Source: Microbacteriaceae bacterium (lineage in GTDB: Bacteria > Actinomycetota > Actinomycetes > Actinomycetales > Microbacteriaceae). From it: DNA of 40,388 nt. Of the stretch, positions 14,308 to 22,918 are shown piece by piece (within the stretch, counting starts at the first letter, position 1; every line of letters begins with the position of its first letter). Made by a program: the position numbers and the translations under genes. The notes beneath the pieces are model-generated. The model saw only the letters and a program-made list of their open reading frames with translations, did no database searches and was not told where the DNA came from. Where the stretch lies: positions 1 to 40,388 of the forward strand of contig JAIXXG010000012.1 in NCBI GenBank assembly GCA_027490915.1. The letters run 5' to 3'.

Positions 14308-15705
14308 CTACAGCCCCGGCGCGGTCATCTTCAGCACGTCGAGCGCGCTGTCGAGCTGCTCGAGCGTGACCTCGCCGCGCTCGACGAAGCCGAGGTCGAT
14401 GACGGCCTCGCGGATGGTCAGGCCCTTCGCCACCGAGTGCTTGGCGATCTTCGCCGCGGCCTCGTAGCCGATGACGCGGTTGAGCGGCGTGACGATCGAG
14501 GGCGAGCTCTCGGCGAGCGCGCGAGCACGCTCGAGGTTGGCCTCGAGGCCGACGACGGTCTTGTCGGCGAGCACGCGCGTCGAGTTGGCGAGCAGGCGGA
14601 TCGACTCGAGCAGCGAGGTGCCCATGACGGGGATCGCCACGTTGAGCTCGAACGAGCCGGAGGCGCCGGCCCACGCCACGGTCGCGTCGTTGCCGATGAC
14701 CCGGGCGCAGACCATGAGCACGGCCTCCGGAACCACGGGGTTGACCTTGCCGGGCATGATCGACGAGCCCGGCTGCAGATCGGGGATGTGCAGCTCGGCG
14801 AGGCCGGTGTTCGGGCCCGAGCCCATCCAGCGGATGTCGTTGCAGATCTTCGTCAGCGACACGGCGAGCACGCGCAGCGCGCCCGAGGCCTCGACGAGAC
14901 CGTCGCGCGCGCCCTGCGCCTCGAAGTGGTCGAGCGCCTCGGTGATCGGCAGGCCGGTGGTCGCGGCGAGCTCGGCGATGACCTTCTGCGAGAAGCCGAG
15001 CGGGGTGTTGATGCCCGTGCCCGTGGCGGTGCCGCCGAGCGGCACCTCGGCGACGCGCTCGATCGTGGCCTGCACGCGGGCGATGCCGAGGCGGATCTGC
15101 CGCGCGTAGCCGGCGAACTCCTGCCCGAGCGTGACGGGGGTGGCGTCCATGAGGTGGGTGCGGCCGGCCTTGACCGCCGTCTTCCACAGCGCGGCCTTCT
15201 CCTCCAGCGCGCCGGCGAGGTGCTCGAGCGCAGGGATGAGGTCGTGCAGCAGCGCGGCCGTCACCGCGAGGTGCACGGAGGTCGGGAAGACGTCGTTCGA
15301 CGACTGCGACGCGTTGACGTGGTCGTTGGGGTGCACCGCGAGGGAATCCGTCGAGGCGAGCGTGGCGAGCACCTCGTTCATGTTCATGTTCGACGAGGTG
15401 CCCGAGCCGGTCTGGTAGGTGTCGACCGGGAACTGGTCGTGGTGCGCGCCGCCGATGATCTGGTCGGCGGCGGCGACGATCGCCTGCGAGCGTTCGGCGT
15501 CGAGGATGCCCAGCTCGGCGTTGACGATCGCGGCGGCGCGCTTGATCTGCGCGAGGGCGACGATCTGGCCGCTCTCGAGGCCGGTGCCCGAGATGGGGAA
15601 GTTCTCGACGGCGCGCTGCGTCTGCGCCCGGTAGAGGGCGCTGCGCGGAACGCGCACCTCGCCCATGGTGTCGTGCTCGATGCGGTACTCGGTCTCGGTG
15701 CTCAC
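14308..15705 (-). CDS. fumC: Class II fumarate hydratase
   Basis: This TCA-cycle enzyme interconverts fumarate and malate without an iron-sulfur cluster. The 465 residues fit the class II length. Visible marks are [13 protein letters not shown] (about 98-110), the [14 protein letters not shown] segment near 133-146, and the superfamily signature [12 protein letters not shown] near 315. The GTG start at 15705 is preceded by AAGGA. It lies 81 bases downstream of the beta-carbonic anhydrase gene on the same strand and is probably co-transcribed with it. It converges with the dab operon, and the gap of 183 bases between them holds the dab hairpin and further inverted repeats. Confidence 0.95.
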   Translation of the reverse strand: MSTETEYRIEHDTMGEVRVPRSALYRAQTQRAVENFPISGTGLESGQIVALAQIKRAAAIVNAELGILDAERSQAIVAAADQIIGGAHHDQFPVDTYQTGSGTSSNMNMNEVLATLASTDSLAVHPNDHVNASQSSNDVFPTSVHLAVTAALLHDLIPALEHLAGALEEKAALWKTAVKAGRTHLMDATPVTLGQEFAGYARQIRLGIARVQATIERVAEVPLGGTATGTGINTPLGFSQKVIAELAATTGLPITEALDHFEAQGARDGLVEASGALRVLAVSLTKICNDIRWMGSGPNTGLAELHIPDLQPGSSIMPGKVNPVVPEAVLMVCARVIGNDATVAWAGASGSFELNVAIPVMGTSLLESIRLLANSTRVLADKTVVGLEANLERARALAESSPSIVTPLNRVIGYEAAAKIAKHSVAKGLTIREAVIDLGFVERGEVTLEQLDSALDVLKMTAPGL

Positions 15706-15786
15706 GGCGGTGTCCTTATGTGACGGATCGGTTGAGGGAGGGTCGCGGTGGCAGGCGGTCGGCTGCGGCGTGGGCGGGATGCCCGG

Positions 15787-16440
15787 CTAGAGCTGACCGA
15801 CGACGACATCGGGCACGACCCGGCCTTCGCGCAGCCGGTAGTTCGCACCCACGATGGCCAGCGTACCGGCAGCGACCTCGTCGCTGATGAGCTCGCTGGC
15901 GGCCAGCAGGGCTCCGACCGTGTCGCGCAGGTGCTCGCGGCCGACCTCGGCGGGGTCGAGAGGCGCCGCGTCGATGCCGTCGGCGTCCGCCTGGCCGGCG
16001 GCGAGCCGCACGCGGTCGACGGCGGGCACGATCTGGTCGACGATGCCGCGGATGTGCGCGGGCAGCGCGGGCGCCTCCGGTCCGACCGACTGGATGGCCG
16101 CGGCGACCGCTCCGCACTCGTCGTGCCCGAGCACCAGGATCAGCGGCACCTTCAGCACCGCAACCGCGTACTCGAGCGAGCCGATGACGCTGTCGCTGAT
16201 CACCTGCCCGGCGTTGCGCACGACGAAGAGGTCGCCGAGGCCCTTGTCGAAGATGATCTCGGCCGCGAGCCGCGAGTCGCTGCATCCGAAGAGGGCGGCG
16301 TGCGGGGCCTGGAAGCTGGCGAGCTCGGCCCGCCGGTCGACATCCTGGCGGGGATGCTGGGGCTCACCCGCGACGAACCGCGCGTTGCCCCGCTCCATCT
16401 CGCGCCACACCTGGGCGGGAAGGCGACGGTCGGTCGGCAT
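15787..16440 (-). CDS. Beta-class carbonic anhydrase
   Basis: A 217-residue soluble zinc enzyme that interconverts CO2 and bicarbonate. Zinc ligands Cys53 in CSDSR (53-57), His106 and Cys109 in HDECGA are all present, as is the Asp55-Arg57 dyad and the RNAG motif at 75-78. No signal peptide is seen, so it is cytoplasmic. AGGAG precedes the ATG. A -10-like TACGCT at 16478-16483 gives it its own promoter, with fumC downstream. Placed less than 2 kb from the dab operon, it offers a second, reversible route to bicarbonate, and would partly short-circuit a one-way pump if both were abundant together. Confidence 0.93.
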   Translation of the reverse strand: MPTDRRLPAQVWREMERGNARFVAGEPQHPRQDVDRRAELASFQAPHAALFGCSDSRLAAEIIFDKGLGDLFVVRNAGQVISDSVIGSLEYAVAVLKVPLILVLGHDECGAVAAAIQSVGPEAPALPAHIRGIVDQIVPAVDRVRLAAGQADADGIDAAPLDPAEVGREHLRDTVGALLAASELISDEVAAGTLAIVGANYRLREGRVVPDVVVGQL

Positions 16441-16477
16441 GAGGCTCCTGGGCGGACGCGGGGCGGGGTGCCTTTCG

Positions 16478-16483
16478 AGCGTA
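16478..16483 (-). promoter_or_regulatory. -10-like element TACGCT for carbonic anhydrase-fumC
   Basis: On the minus strand TACGCT ends 37 bases before the carbonic anhydrase ATG. This leaves a short leader that contains the AGGAG ribosome-binding site. The upstream DUF4245 gene ends at 16528, so this promoter would separate the two transcripts. Confidence 0.4.
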
Positions 16484-16527
16484 GTGCCGCGGGGCTCCGT
16501 CGGTGGGCAGTGCCGTCGGTGGGCAGC

Positions 16528-17148
16528 TCAGTCGGCGGGCAGCTCGGCGGCGACCGCTGTGGCGAGCAGCTCGAGGTCGGCGTTGCTGGCCGTGCCGTAC
16601 AGCACCACCGTGCTGTCAGGGGTGCGGGTGACGAGCGCGACCTCGCGCAGGCCGATGCCGTCGACGCCGCGACGGTCGTAGTACTGCCACTCCCGACCCG
16701 CGACCGTGACGGTCTCGCCCTCGCCGGGGTCGCGCAGGGCATCCCGCAGCCAGGTGCCCTCGTCGGTGAAGCCCTGCAGCACGGCGAGGAAGGTGTCGTC
16801 GGCGGTGATGAACCCGATCGCCCACTCGTCGACGCCGCCGCTGCCGCCGAGCTCGGCGCGGTTGGCCTGCCAGGTGGGCGGAACGATGGGCGCGACGACG
16901 TCGGTGCCGAGGCTCGCCTCGGCCTCGGCGGCGGCCGCGAGGTGGTCGATCTCGAGTGGTGCCGGGTCGGGGCGCACGACCACGAGCACGAGGAAGAGCA
17001 CGATGCCGAGCGAGGCGATGAGCGAGCCGATGAGGTTGCGCGTGGTCTGGTTGGCGCGGCGCTTGCGGCGGGCCTCGGCGATGCGGTCGGCCTTCTGCTG
17101 CGGCGATTCGGTTCCCGGCTCGAACGATCCGGTGCTCGGGTCGGTCAT
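16528..17148 (-). CDS. DUF4245 membrane-anchored protein
   Basis: A 206-residue protein with a charged cytoplasmic N-terminus (QQKADRIAEARRKRRANQTTRN), one helix at about 42-60 (LIGSLIASLGIVLFLVLVVV) and an extracytoplasmic domain ending LYGTASNADLELLATAVAAE. This is the DUF4245 pattern (Rv1100 in M. tuberculosis, from memory), which has no known biochemical role. The ATG at 17148 lies five bases past the xseB stop. The frame is open further upstream inside xseB, but the extra residues are arginine-rich shadow sequence. Order and spacing suggest an xseA-xseB-DUF4245 operon. Confidence 0.8.
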   Translation of the reverse strand: MTDPSTGSFEPGTESPQQKADRIAEARRKRRANQTTRNLIGSLIASLGIVLFLVLVVVRPDPAPLEIDHLAAAAEAEASLGTDVVAPIVPPTWQANRAELGGSGGVDEWAIGFITADDTFLAVLQGFTDEGTWLRDALRDPGEGETVTVAGREWQYYDRRGVDGIGLREVALVTRTPDSTVVLYGTASNADLELLATAVAAELPAD

Positions 17149-17153
17149 CCGGT

Positions 17154-17375
17154 TCAGCCCTCCGCGGCGGCGCGCGCCGCGTCGAGACGCTCTTTGGCGC
17201 CGATCAGCCACTGCTCGCAGCGGCGGGCGAGGGCCTCGCCGCGCTCCCACAGGGCGATCGACTGCTCGAGGGTGGCACCGCCCTGCTCGAGCTCGGTGAC
17301 GACGCGCACGAGCTCGTCGCGCGCCTGCTCGTAGCTGAGGGCGGCGATGTCGGCGTCAGAGGTCACGTCGTTCAT
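17154..17375 (-). CDS. xseB: Exodeoxyribonuclease VII small subunit
   Basis: A 73-residue protein of the XseB family, which packs as helical hairpins along XseA to form single-strand-specific exonuclease VII. The diagnostic stretch is [20 protein letters not shown] (about 18-37), followed by [19 protein letters not shown]. The ATG at 17375 is one base beyond the xseA stop, so the subunits are coupled. The frame is open upstream within xseA, but only the short version matches the family in length and start. Confidence 0.92.
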   Translation of the reverse strand: MNDVTSDADIAALSYEQARDELVRVVTELEQGGATLEQSIALWERGEALARRCEQWLIGAKERLDAARAAAEG

Positions 17376-17376
17376 G

Positions 17377-18666
17377 CTACGCAGGCCTTCCTTCGGGGGC
17401 GGTGGGAGCGGGGGCGGGAGCGGCGGTGGAGGAGCCGTCGCGCGGGTCGGGCGCCGGGCCCCCGGCGGTGGCGGCGAGCCGGCCGTCGGCGAGCAGCAGG
17501 GTGAGGGCATCCCCGGCGGCGACCGCGGAGGCGGCGCGCACGACGTCGCCGCCCGCGGTCTGCACGATGGCATAGCCGCGGTCGAGGGTGCGCTGCGGCG
17601 ACAGGGCCCGCAGCTGCCCGCGCCGCTCGTCGAGCTCGAGGTGCGCGCGCTCGAGCAGTCGCGTGCTGAGCTCGGCACCGCGGGCGACGAGGCGGGTCAG
17701 CTCGTCGGCGCGCGTGTCGGTGATCCAGGCCGAACCCGAGAGCACCGGCCGCGACCGGATGCTCGCGATGCGCTCGATCTCGGTGCCGATGAGCCCCGTC
17801 ACGCGGGTGAGCAGTCGCGCCCGCGCCTGTTGCACACGCGCGAGCTCGTCGCCGACGTCGGGCACGACGCGCTTGGCGGCGTCGGTGGGGGTCGAGGCGC
17901 GCAGGTCGGCGACCTCGTCGAGCAGGGGCCGGTCGTTCTCGTGGCCGATCGCGCTCACGAGCGGGGTCTCGCAGGCCGCGGCCGCGCGCACGAGGCCCTC
18001 GTCGCTGAACGGCAGCAGATTCTGGAAGTCGCCGCCGCCCCGGGCGACGATGATGACGTCGACCTCGGGGTCCGCATCCAGCTGCCGGATCGCCGCCGTG
18101 ACCTCGCTGACCGCGCGCTCGCCCTGCACGGCCGCGTGCACGACCCGGAAGCGCACCGAGGGCCACCGCAGCTGGGCGTTGCGCAGCACGTCTTTCTCGG
18201 CGTCGCTGTCTTTTCCGGTGACGAGCCCGATGCACTGCGGCAGGAAGGGCAGCGGCTTCTTGCGCTCGGGGGCGAAGAGGCCCTCGGCGGCGAGCGCGGC
18301 GCGCAGGCGCTCGAGCCGCTCGAGCAGGTCGCCGAGGCCGACGCGGCGCATCTGCGACACCTGCATGCTGAGCGTGCCGCCCTTGACCCACCAGTTGGCC
18401 TTGACGAGCGCGGTGACGCGGTCGCCCTGGCCGAGCCCCTCGGGCAGCGAGGCGCGCACCGACGACCAGATGACGAACGACACCGTGGCGTCCTGCGCCA
18501 CGTCTTTGAGCTTGCCGTAGACGTTGCCGCCCGAGATGCCCCACTGGGCGATCTCACCCTCGACCCAGACCTGGCCGAGGCGGTCGATGTACTCCTTGAG
18601 CTTCGCCGACAGCTGGGCGACCGGCCACGGGGCGTCCGGGCTGGAGGGCGCGGGCGCATCCGTCAC
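17377..18666 (-). CDS. xseA: Exodeoxyribonuclease VII large subunit
   Basis: The catalytic subunit of exonuclease VII, which degrades single-stranded DNA to oligonucleotides in repair. The N-terminal OB-fold (about 20-120) contains [20 protein letters not shown]. The catalytic domain has [36 protein letters not shown], and the [20 protein letters not shown] motif. A helical region follows, then a low-complexity Ala/Pro tail. The GTG start at 18666 gives 429 residues and is chosen because AAGGAGGG lies six bases upstream. An upstream in-frame extension lacks similarity. It is divergent from the ABC transporter at 18752. Confidence 0.94.
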   Translation of the reverse strand: MTDAPAPSSPDAPWPVAQLSAKLKEYIDRLGQVWVEGEIAQWGISGGNVYGKLKDVAQDATVSFVIWSSVRASLPEGLGQGDRVTALVKANWWVKGGTLSMQVSQMRRVGLGDLLERLERLRAALAAEGLFAPERKKPLPFLPQCIGLVTGKDSDAEKDVLRNAQLRWPSVRFRVVHAAVQGERAVSEVTAAIRQLDADPEVDVIIVARGGGDFQNLLPFSDEGLVRAAAACETPLVSAIGHENDRPLLDEVADLRASTPTDAAKRVVPDVGDELARVQQARARLLTRVTGLIGTEIERIASIRSRPVLSGSAWITDTRADELTRLVARGAELSTRLLERAHLELDERRGQLRALSPQRTLDRGYAIVQTAGGDVVRAASAVAAGDALTLLLADGRLAATAGGPAPDPRDGSSTAAPAPAPTAPEGRPA

Positions 18667-18702
18667 GGTGGGCCCTCCTTGCGTCGCGTGGTGTGCTTCG
18701 CC

Positions 18703-18708
18703 AGGGTA
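18703..18708 (-). promoter_or_regulatory. -10-like element TACCCT for xseA
   Basis: On the minus strand TACCCT lies 37 bases before the xseA GTG in the 85-base divergent gap. It would give a leader holding the strong AAGGAGGG site. No good -35 is visible. Confidence 0.35.
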
Positions 18709-18751
18709 GTCGAGAGCGCCGACCTCACGGCCTCGTTCTGCAAGGAGCCGC

Positions 18752-19708
18752 ATGCGCACTCCCACCCCGCTCACCGTCGAGTCGCTCACGAAGGTCTACG
18801 GCGAGGTCACCGCCCTGCGCGACGTCTCCTTCACCGCCCAGGCTGGCCGCGTCACGGGCTTCCTCGGCCCGAACGGTGCCGGCAAGACCTCGACCCTGCG
18901 CATCCTGCTCGGGCTCAATCGCCCGACGGCGGGGCGCGCGCTCATCGACGGCCAGCGCTACCGCGAGCTCTCCGCGCCCCTGCGCCGCGTGGGCGGCTCG
19001 CTGTCGAGCGACGTCTTCCACCCCGGCCGCAGCGGCCGGGATCACCTGCTGACGCTCGCGCTCGCCTCGGGCATCGAGCGCGCGCGCGTCGACGCGGTGC
19101 TGACGCAGGTTGGGCTCGCCGACGCCGCCCGCCGTCGCGTCGGCGGCTACTCGCTCGGCATGCGGCAGCGCCTCGGGCTCGCCGCGGCCCTGCTCGGCGA
19201 CCCCGACGCGCTCGTGCTCGACGAGCCCATCAACGGCCTCGACCCCGACGGCATCCGCTGGATGCGCGGCCTGCTGCGCCAGCTCGCCGACGAGGGCCGC
19301 ACCGTGCTGCTCTCGAGCCATGTGCTGAGCGAGGTGCAGCAGACGGTCGACGATGTCGTGGTCATCCGTCACGGCCGCATCGCCTTCGACGGCCCGCTGG
19401 AGGCTCTCGAGGCCGGGACCGCGCGGGTGCGCGTCGACGCCGCCGACCGCGATGCCCTGGCGGATGCCCTCCGCCGCGCCGGCGCGACCGTCGAGCCCGG
19501 CCCCGCGGGCCTGTCGGTGCTCGGCCTCGACGTCGCCCGCACGGGCGAGGTCGCCCTGGCTGCAGGCCTCGCGCTCACGCACCTCAGCGACGAGACCGAC
19601 GGGCTCGAGTCGGTGTTCCTCGCGCTCACGGCGGATGAGGCGCAGGCCGCCGCCGCCCCGGCCGACGCGCCCGGCGTCGCGACCAGCGCAGAGGGGAGCG
19701 CCGCATGA
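18752..19708 (+). CDS. ABC transporter ATP-binding protein
   Basis: A 318-residue exporter-type ATPase. Walker A is FLGPNGAGKTST (about 38-49), the variant signature YSLGMRQRLGLA is near 131-142, Walker B LVLDEPINGLDPDG follows, and the switch His is in LLSSHVLSE. The DEPINGLDP form and C-terminal extension are typical of the large DrrA/BcrA/CcmA-like group associated with antibiotic or lipid export and with ABC-2 permeases. AAGGAG precedes the ATG. Its stop overlaps the permease gene by four bases. The substrate cannot be inferred. Confidence 0.88.
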   Translation: MRTPTPLTVESLTKVYGEVTALRDVSFTAQAGRVTGFLGPNGAGKTSTLRILLGLNRPTAGRALIDGQRYRELSAPLRRVGGSLSSDVFHPGRSGRDHLLTLALASGIERARVDAVLTQVGLADAARRRVGGYSLGMRQRLGLAAALLGDPDALVLDEPINGLDPDGIRWMRGLLRQLADEGRTVLLSSHVLSEVQQTVDDVVVIRHGRIAFDGPLEALEAGTARVRVDAADRDALADALRRAGATVEPGPAGLSVLGLDVARTGEVALAAGLALTHLSDETDGLESVFLALTADEAQAAAAPADAPGVATSAEGSAA

Positions 19709-20568
19709 GCACGCTCACCGCCCTCGGCCGCGCGACGGCCTCCGAGCTCGCCAAGGTCTTCTCGCTGAAGAGCTGGTGGCTGCTCGGCCTCATCTTGGTC
19801 GCCTACGTCGGCATGACGGCCGCGGGCCTCGCCTTCTTCCTCAGCGACGCGGGCGCGCTGCTCGCCGGCGCGGCCGGTGGGGGAGCCCCCGCCCCCGAGC
19901 TCGACCCCGTTGTCATCGCCAACCTCGTCTACAGCAGCGTCACGGCCGTCGGCCTGGTGATTCCGCTGCTGTTCGGTGCGCTCATCGTCACGACCGAGTA
20001 CCGCCACGGCACGCTGACCCCGACGACGCTCGCGCAGCCGCGCCGCGGCATCGTGCTGACCGCGAAGGCAATCGTCGCGGCCCTCATGGGCGCGCTCTAC
20101 GGTGTGCTCGGCCTGATCGGCTCGGTCGGCCTCGGCGCTCCGGTGCTCGCGGCCCTCGGAGAGGACACCGCCCTCGGTGAGCCCGAGGTCATCGGCGTGC
20201 TGCTGCGCACGCTCGTCGCGACCGCCCTGTGGTCGCTGCTCGGCCTCGGCCTCGGCGCTCTGCTCACGAGCCAGATCGCCGCGATCGTCATCGTGCTCGC
20301 CTTCACCCAGTTCGTCGAGCCGATCCTGCGGCTCGTCGCCGGCGTGTGGGAGTGGTCGGCACAGCTCGGCCGCTTCCTGCCGGGGTCGGCGACCGACGCG
20401 CTGGTCGGGGCGGGCATCCTGAGCTCGCTGAACGCGCTCGACCCCACGGTTCCTGTGGCGGCGGTGGATGCTCTCACGTGGTGGCAGGGAGGCCTCGTGC
20501 TCGGCGGCCTCGCCGCGGTGCTGCTCGTGGCCGCAGCCCTCACCACGGGCCGCCGCGACGTGGAGTAG
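19705..20568 (+). CDS. ABC-2 type transporter permease
   Basis: A 287-residue membrane protein with about six hydrophobic helices, starting in the ATGA overlap with its ATPase. A short cytoplasmic N-terminus (ALGRATASELAKVFSLKSWW) precedes the first helix. A loop containing TTEYRHGTLTPTTLAQPRR (about 93-111) is typical of ABC-2 permeases that remodel after the first two helices. Together with the upstream ATPase it forms a complete two-gene exporter. There is no regulator beside it. Gene order places it between xseA and ispH, so it interrupts a block that is otherwise housekeeping. Confidence 0.82.
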   Translation: MSTLTALGRATASELAKVFSLKSWWLLGLILVAYVGMTAAGLAFFLSDAGALLAGAAGGGAPAPELDPVVIANLVYSSVTAVGLVIPLLFGALIVTTEYRHGTLTPTTLAQPRRGIVLTAKAIVAALMGALYGVLGLIGSVGLGAPVLAALGEDTALGEPEVIGVLLRTLVATALWSLLGLGLGALLTSQIAAIVIVLAFTQFVEPILRLVAGVWEWSAQLGRFLPGSATDALVGAGILSSLNALDPTVPVAAVDALTWWQGGLVLGGLAAVLLVAAALTTGRRDVE

Positions 20569-20592
20569 CAGGCTCCCCGCAGACTCCCCTCG

Positions 20593-20598
20593 TAGACT
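20593..20598 (+). promoter_or_regulatory. -10 element TAGACT, leaderless ispH promoter
   Basis: TAGACT followed by GACTCC and the GTG at 20605 repeats the hexamer and the six-base spacing found before the AI-2E gene at 1278. No ribosome-binding site is present, so ispH is probably translated from a leaderless mRNA. Confidence 0.65.
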
Positions 20599-20604
20599 GA
20601 CTCC

Positions 20605-21681
20605 GTGAGCACGATCACCAATGGCGCCCTCGGCACGACTCTGACGGCCCCCGTCATCCCGCAGCGGCGCGAGCGGCTGCGGCCGGTCGAGGTCGACCGT
20701 CCGAAGCGCGTGCTCCTCGCCGCCCCGCGCGGCTACTGCGCGGGCGTCGACCGTGCCGTGATCGCGGTCGAGAAGGCGCTCGAGCAGTACGGGGCGCCGG
20801 TGTACGTGCGCAAGCAGATCGTGCACAACGTGCACGTCGTCAGCGAGCTCGAGAAGCAGGGCGCGATCTTCGTCGACGAGGTCGACGAGGTGCCGCCCGG
20901 CTCGCACATCGTGTTCTCGGCGCACGGCGTGAGCCCCGCCGTCGTGCAGGGTGCGGCCGACCGCGACTTGCAGGCGATCGACGCCACCTGCCCGCTGGTG
21001 ACGAAGGTGCACCGCGAAGCGGTGCGGTTCGCGAAGCAGGACTACCGCATCCTGCTCATCGGCCACGCCGGCCACGAAGAGGTCGAGGGCACGATGGGCC
21101 ACGCGCCCGAGCGCACGATCCTGGTCAACGACCCCGACGAGGCCGACCGCATCGAGGTGCCCGAGACCGACGCGCTCATCTGGCTGTCGCAGACGACGCT
21201 GAGTGTTGACGAGACGATGGAGACCGTGCGACGTCTACGCGCGCGCTTTCCGCACCTGCAAGACCCGCCCAGCGACGACATCTGCTACGCCACGCAGAAC
21301 CGCCAGGTCGCCATCAAGAAGGTCGCGCCCGAGGCCGACCTCGTGATCGTCGTCGGCTCGGCCAACAGCTCGAACAGCGTGCGCCTCGTCGAGGTGGCGC
21401 TCGAGTACGGCGCGAAGGCCGCCTACCGCGTCGACTACGCGAGCGAGATCAAGCAGGAGTGGTTCGAGGGCGTCGCCACCGTCGGCGTCACGAGCGGCGC
21501 GAGCGTGCCCGAGGTGCTCGTCGAGCAGGTGCTCGCCGACCTGCGCGACGCCGGCTTCGACGCGGTCTCCGAGGTCAAGACGGCGGAGGAAGACCTGCAG
21601 TTCTCGCTGCCGAAAGAGCTGCGGCGCGACGCGCAGGGCAACGTCGACGAACGGGCGCTCGGCGGGCGCATCCGCGACTGA
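20605..21681 (+). CDS. ispH: 4-hydroxy-3-methylbut-2-enyl diphosphate reductase
   Basis: The last enzyme of the MEP isoprenoid pathway, which makes IPP and DMAPP. The three cysteines holding the iron-sulfur cluster are C45 ([11 protein letters not shown]), C129 ([11 protein letters not shown]) and C227 ([10 protein letters not shown]). Substrate-binding [22 protein letters not shown] with catalytic Glu159, and [11 protein letters not shown] are all intact. The first 30 residues are extra relative to the E. coli enzyme. The GTG start follows TAGACT by six bases. Its product IPP is the substrate of the uppS enzyme encoded about 14 kb away. Confidence 0.96.
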   Translation: MSTITNGALGTTLTAPVIPQRRERLRPVEVDRPKRVLLAAPRGYCAGVDRAVIAVEKALEQYGAPVYVRKQIVHNVHVVSELEKQGAIFVDEVDEVPPGSHIVFSAHGVSPAVVQGAADRDLQAIDATCPLVTKVHREAVRFAKQDYRILLIGHAGHEEVEGTMGHAPERTILVNDPDEADRIEVPETDALIWLSQTTLSVDETMETVRRLRARFPHLQDPPSDDICYATQNRQVAIKKVAPEADLVIVVGSANSSNSVRLVEVALEYGAKAAYRVDYASEIKQEWFEGVATVGVTSGASVPEVLVEQVLADLRDAGFDAVSEVKTAEEDLQFSLPKELRRDAQGNVDERALGGRIRD

Positions 21682-21730
21682 GCCGCAGCCGACGACACGA
21701 CGGGGGATGCGAAGTGACGGGGTGGGGGGC

Positions 21731-22918
21731 ATGACGAACGTCGGCCTACCGCGCCCGGTTGCCGCCCGCATCACCGTGCACGGGCTCGCGACCACCCAGC
21801 GCGTCGTCGCGGTCATCGGGTCGCTCGTGGCCGCCACGATGATCATCGATGTTCTGGCCGCGTACGACGCGCTCGCATCGGCACCGGTCGTCATCGCGCC
21901 CCTCATCGGGGTCGGGATGCTCGCCCTGCTGCTGCTCTGGCGCCCGACCGTTCTCGTGGCCGCCGTCTTCGTGCTCGGCGGCGCCGTGTTCTCGGCGGCC
22001 TTTCCCGCCCTGCTCATCGCCGCCGCCCCCGAGGTCGTGGAGACCGGCCCCTACCTGTTCAACCGCATCGCGACGGCGATCTGCCTGGTCGGCGCGATGG
22101 GCGGCCGTGCGCTGAGCGGGGTGCTGTGGACGGCCGTGGCGTTCGCGGCCGCGCAGGTCAGCGTGTTGGTCGGGCTCGCGATCGTCGACGCACCGGTGCG
22201 CATGGGTGCCGGGCCTCTGATCGTGGCCTCGATCGGCATCGCGTCGTACGCGACGCTGGCGATCGCGCAGCGCCAGACCGAGCGCCGGGTGGCCGGGCTC
22301 GAGCTCTCGGCGATTGAGCAGTCAGAGGTCGAGCGGCGCCGGTCTCTCGAGCTGCGCGCGGCAGCCGTGGTGCACGACACGATCCTCGCCGATCTCACGC
22401 TGATCGCCCGGAGCCCCGGCCCGGTCGACGCTCGCACCGCCGAGGTGCTGACTGAGCATCTCGACCAGCTCGCGAGCGCCACCGTGGCGGATCGCGGCGA
22501 CGTCTCGAGCGAGGCGCACAGCGCCCTGGGCGCGGCGCTGCTCGAGCTTGCCCGTGAGTACCAGTGGAGCGGCGTGCGCGTCGACGTCAGCGGCCTCGAG
22601 CTGCTGCCCGAGACGATGAGCTCGCCGGCGCGCCACGCACTGCTCGGGGCGGCGCGGGCCGCGCTCGACAACGTGGTCGCCCACGCCGGCACCGACCGTG
22701 CCGAGCTCGTGGCCGGCGCGCGAGGAGACTCGGTGTCGGTGCTCGTGGTCGACGACGGCCACGGTTTCGACGCGGATCAGATCGGCGACGACCGGCTCGG
22801 CCTGCGCACCTCGGTGGTGCAGCGCATCGAGCAGGTCGGCGGCGCCGTGCGGGTGTGGTCGGGGCCCGAGGGCACGACGGTTATGCTCACCGTGCCCCGG
22901 GGGGAGGGTGCGCGATGA
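21731..22918 (+). CDS. Membrane sensor histidine kinase, NarX/DesK-like
   Basis: A 395-residue protein (start at 21731; an in-frame ATG at 21707 would add eight residues). About five or six N-terminal helices (roughly 20-180) lead to a coiled stretch and a HisKA_3-like helix with the likely phospho-acceptor His215 in VVHDTILADL. The ATPase domain retains Asn314 in ALDNVVAHA, DGHGF (342-346) for nucleotide binding, and RLGLRTSVVQRIEQVGG with the final GTTVMLTVP strand. It should autophosphorylate. No response regulator follows. Instead the next gene overlaps by four bases and encodes a similar-looking protein without kinase motifs. The signal is probably sensed in the membrane, as there is no large extracellular loop. 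Confidence 0.75.
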   Translation: MTNVGLPRPVAARITVHGLATTQRVVAVIGSLVAATMIIDVLAAYDALASAPVVIAPLIGVGMLALLLLWRPTVLVAAVFVLGGAVFSAAFPALLIAAAPEVVETGPYLFNRIATAICLVGAMGGRALSGVLWTAVAFAAAQVSVLVGLAIVDAPVRMGAGPLIVASIGIASYATLAIAQRQTERRVAGLELSAIEQSEVERRRSLELRAAAVVHDTILADLTLIARSPGPVDARTAEVLTEHLDQLASATVADRGDVSSEAHSALGAALLELAREYQWSGVRVDVSGLELLPETMSSPARHALLGAARAALDNVVAHAGTDRAELVAGARGDSVSVLVVDDGHGFDADQIGDDRLGLRTSVVQRIEQVGGAVRVWSGPEGTTVMLTVPRGEGAR

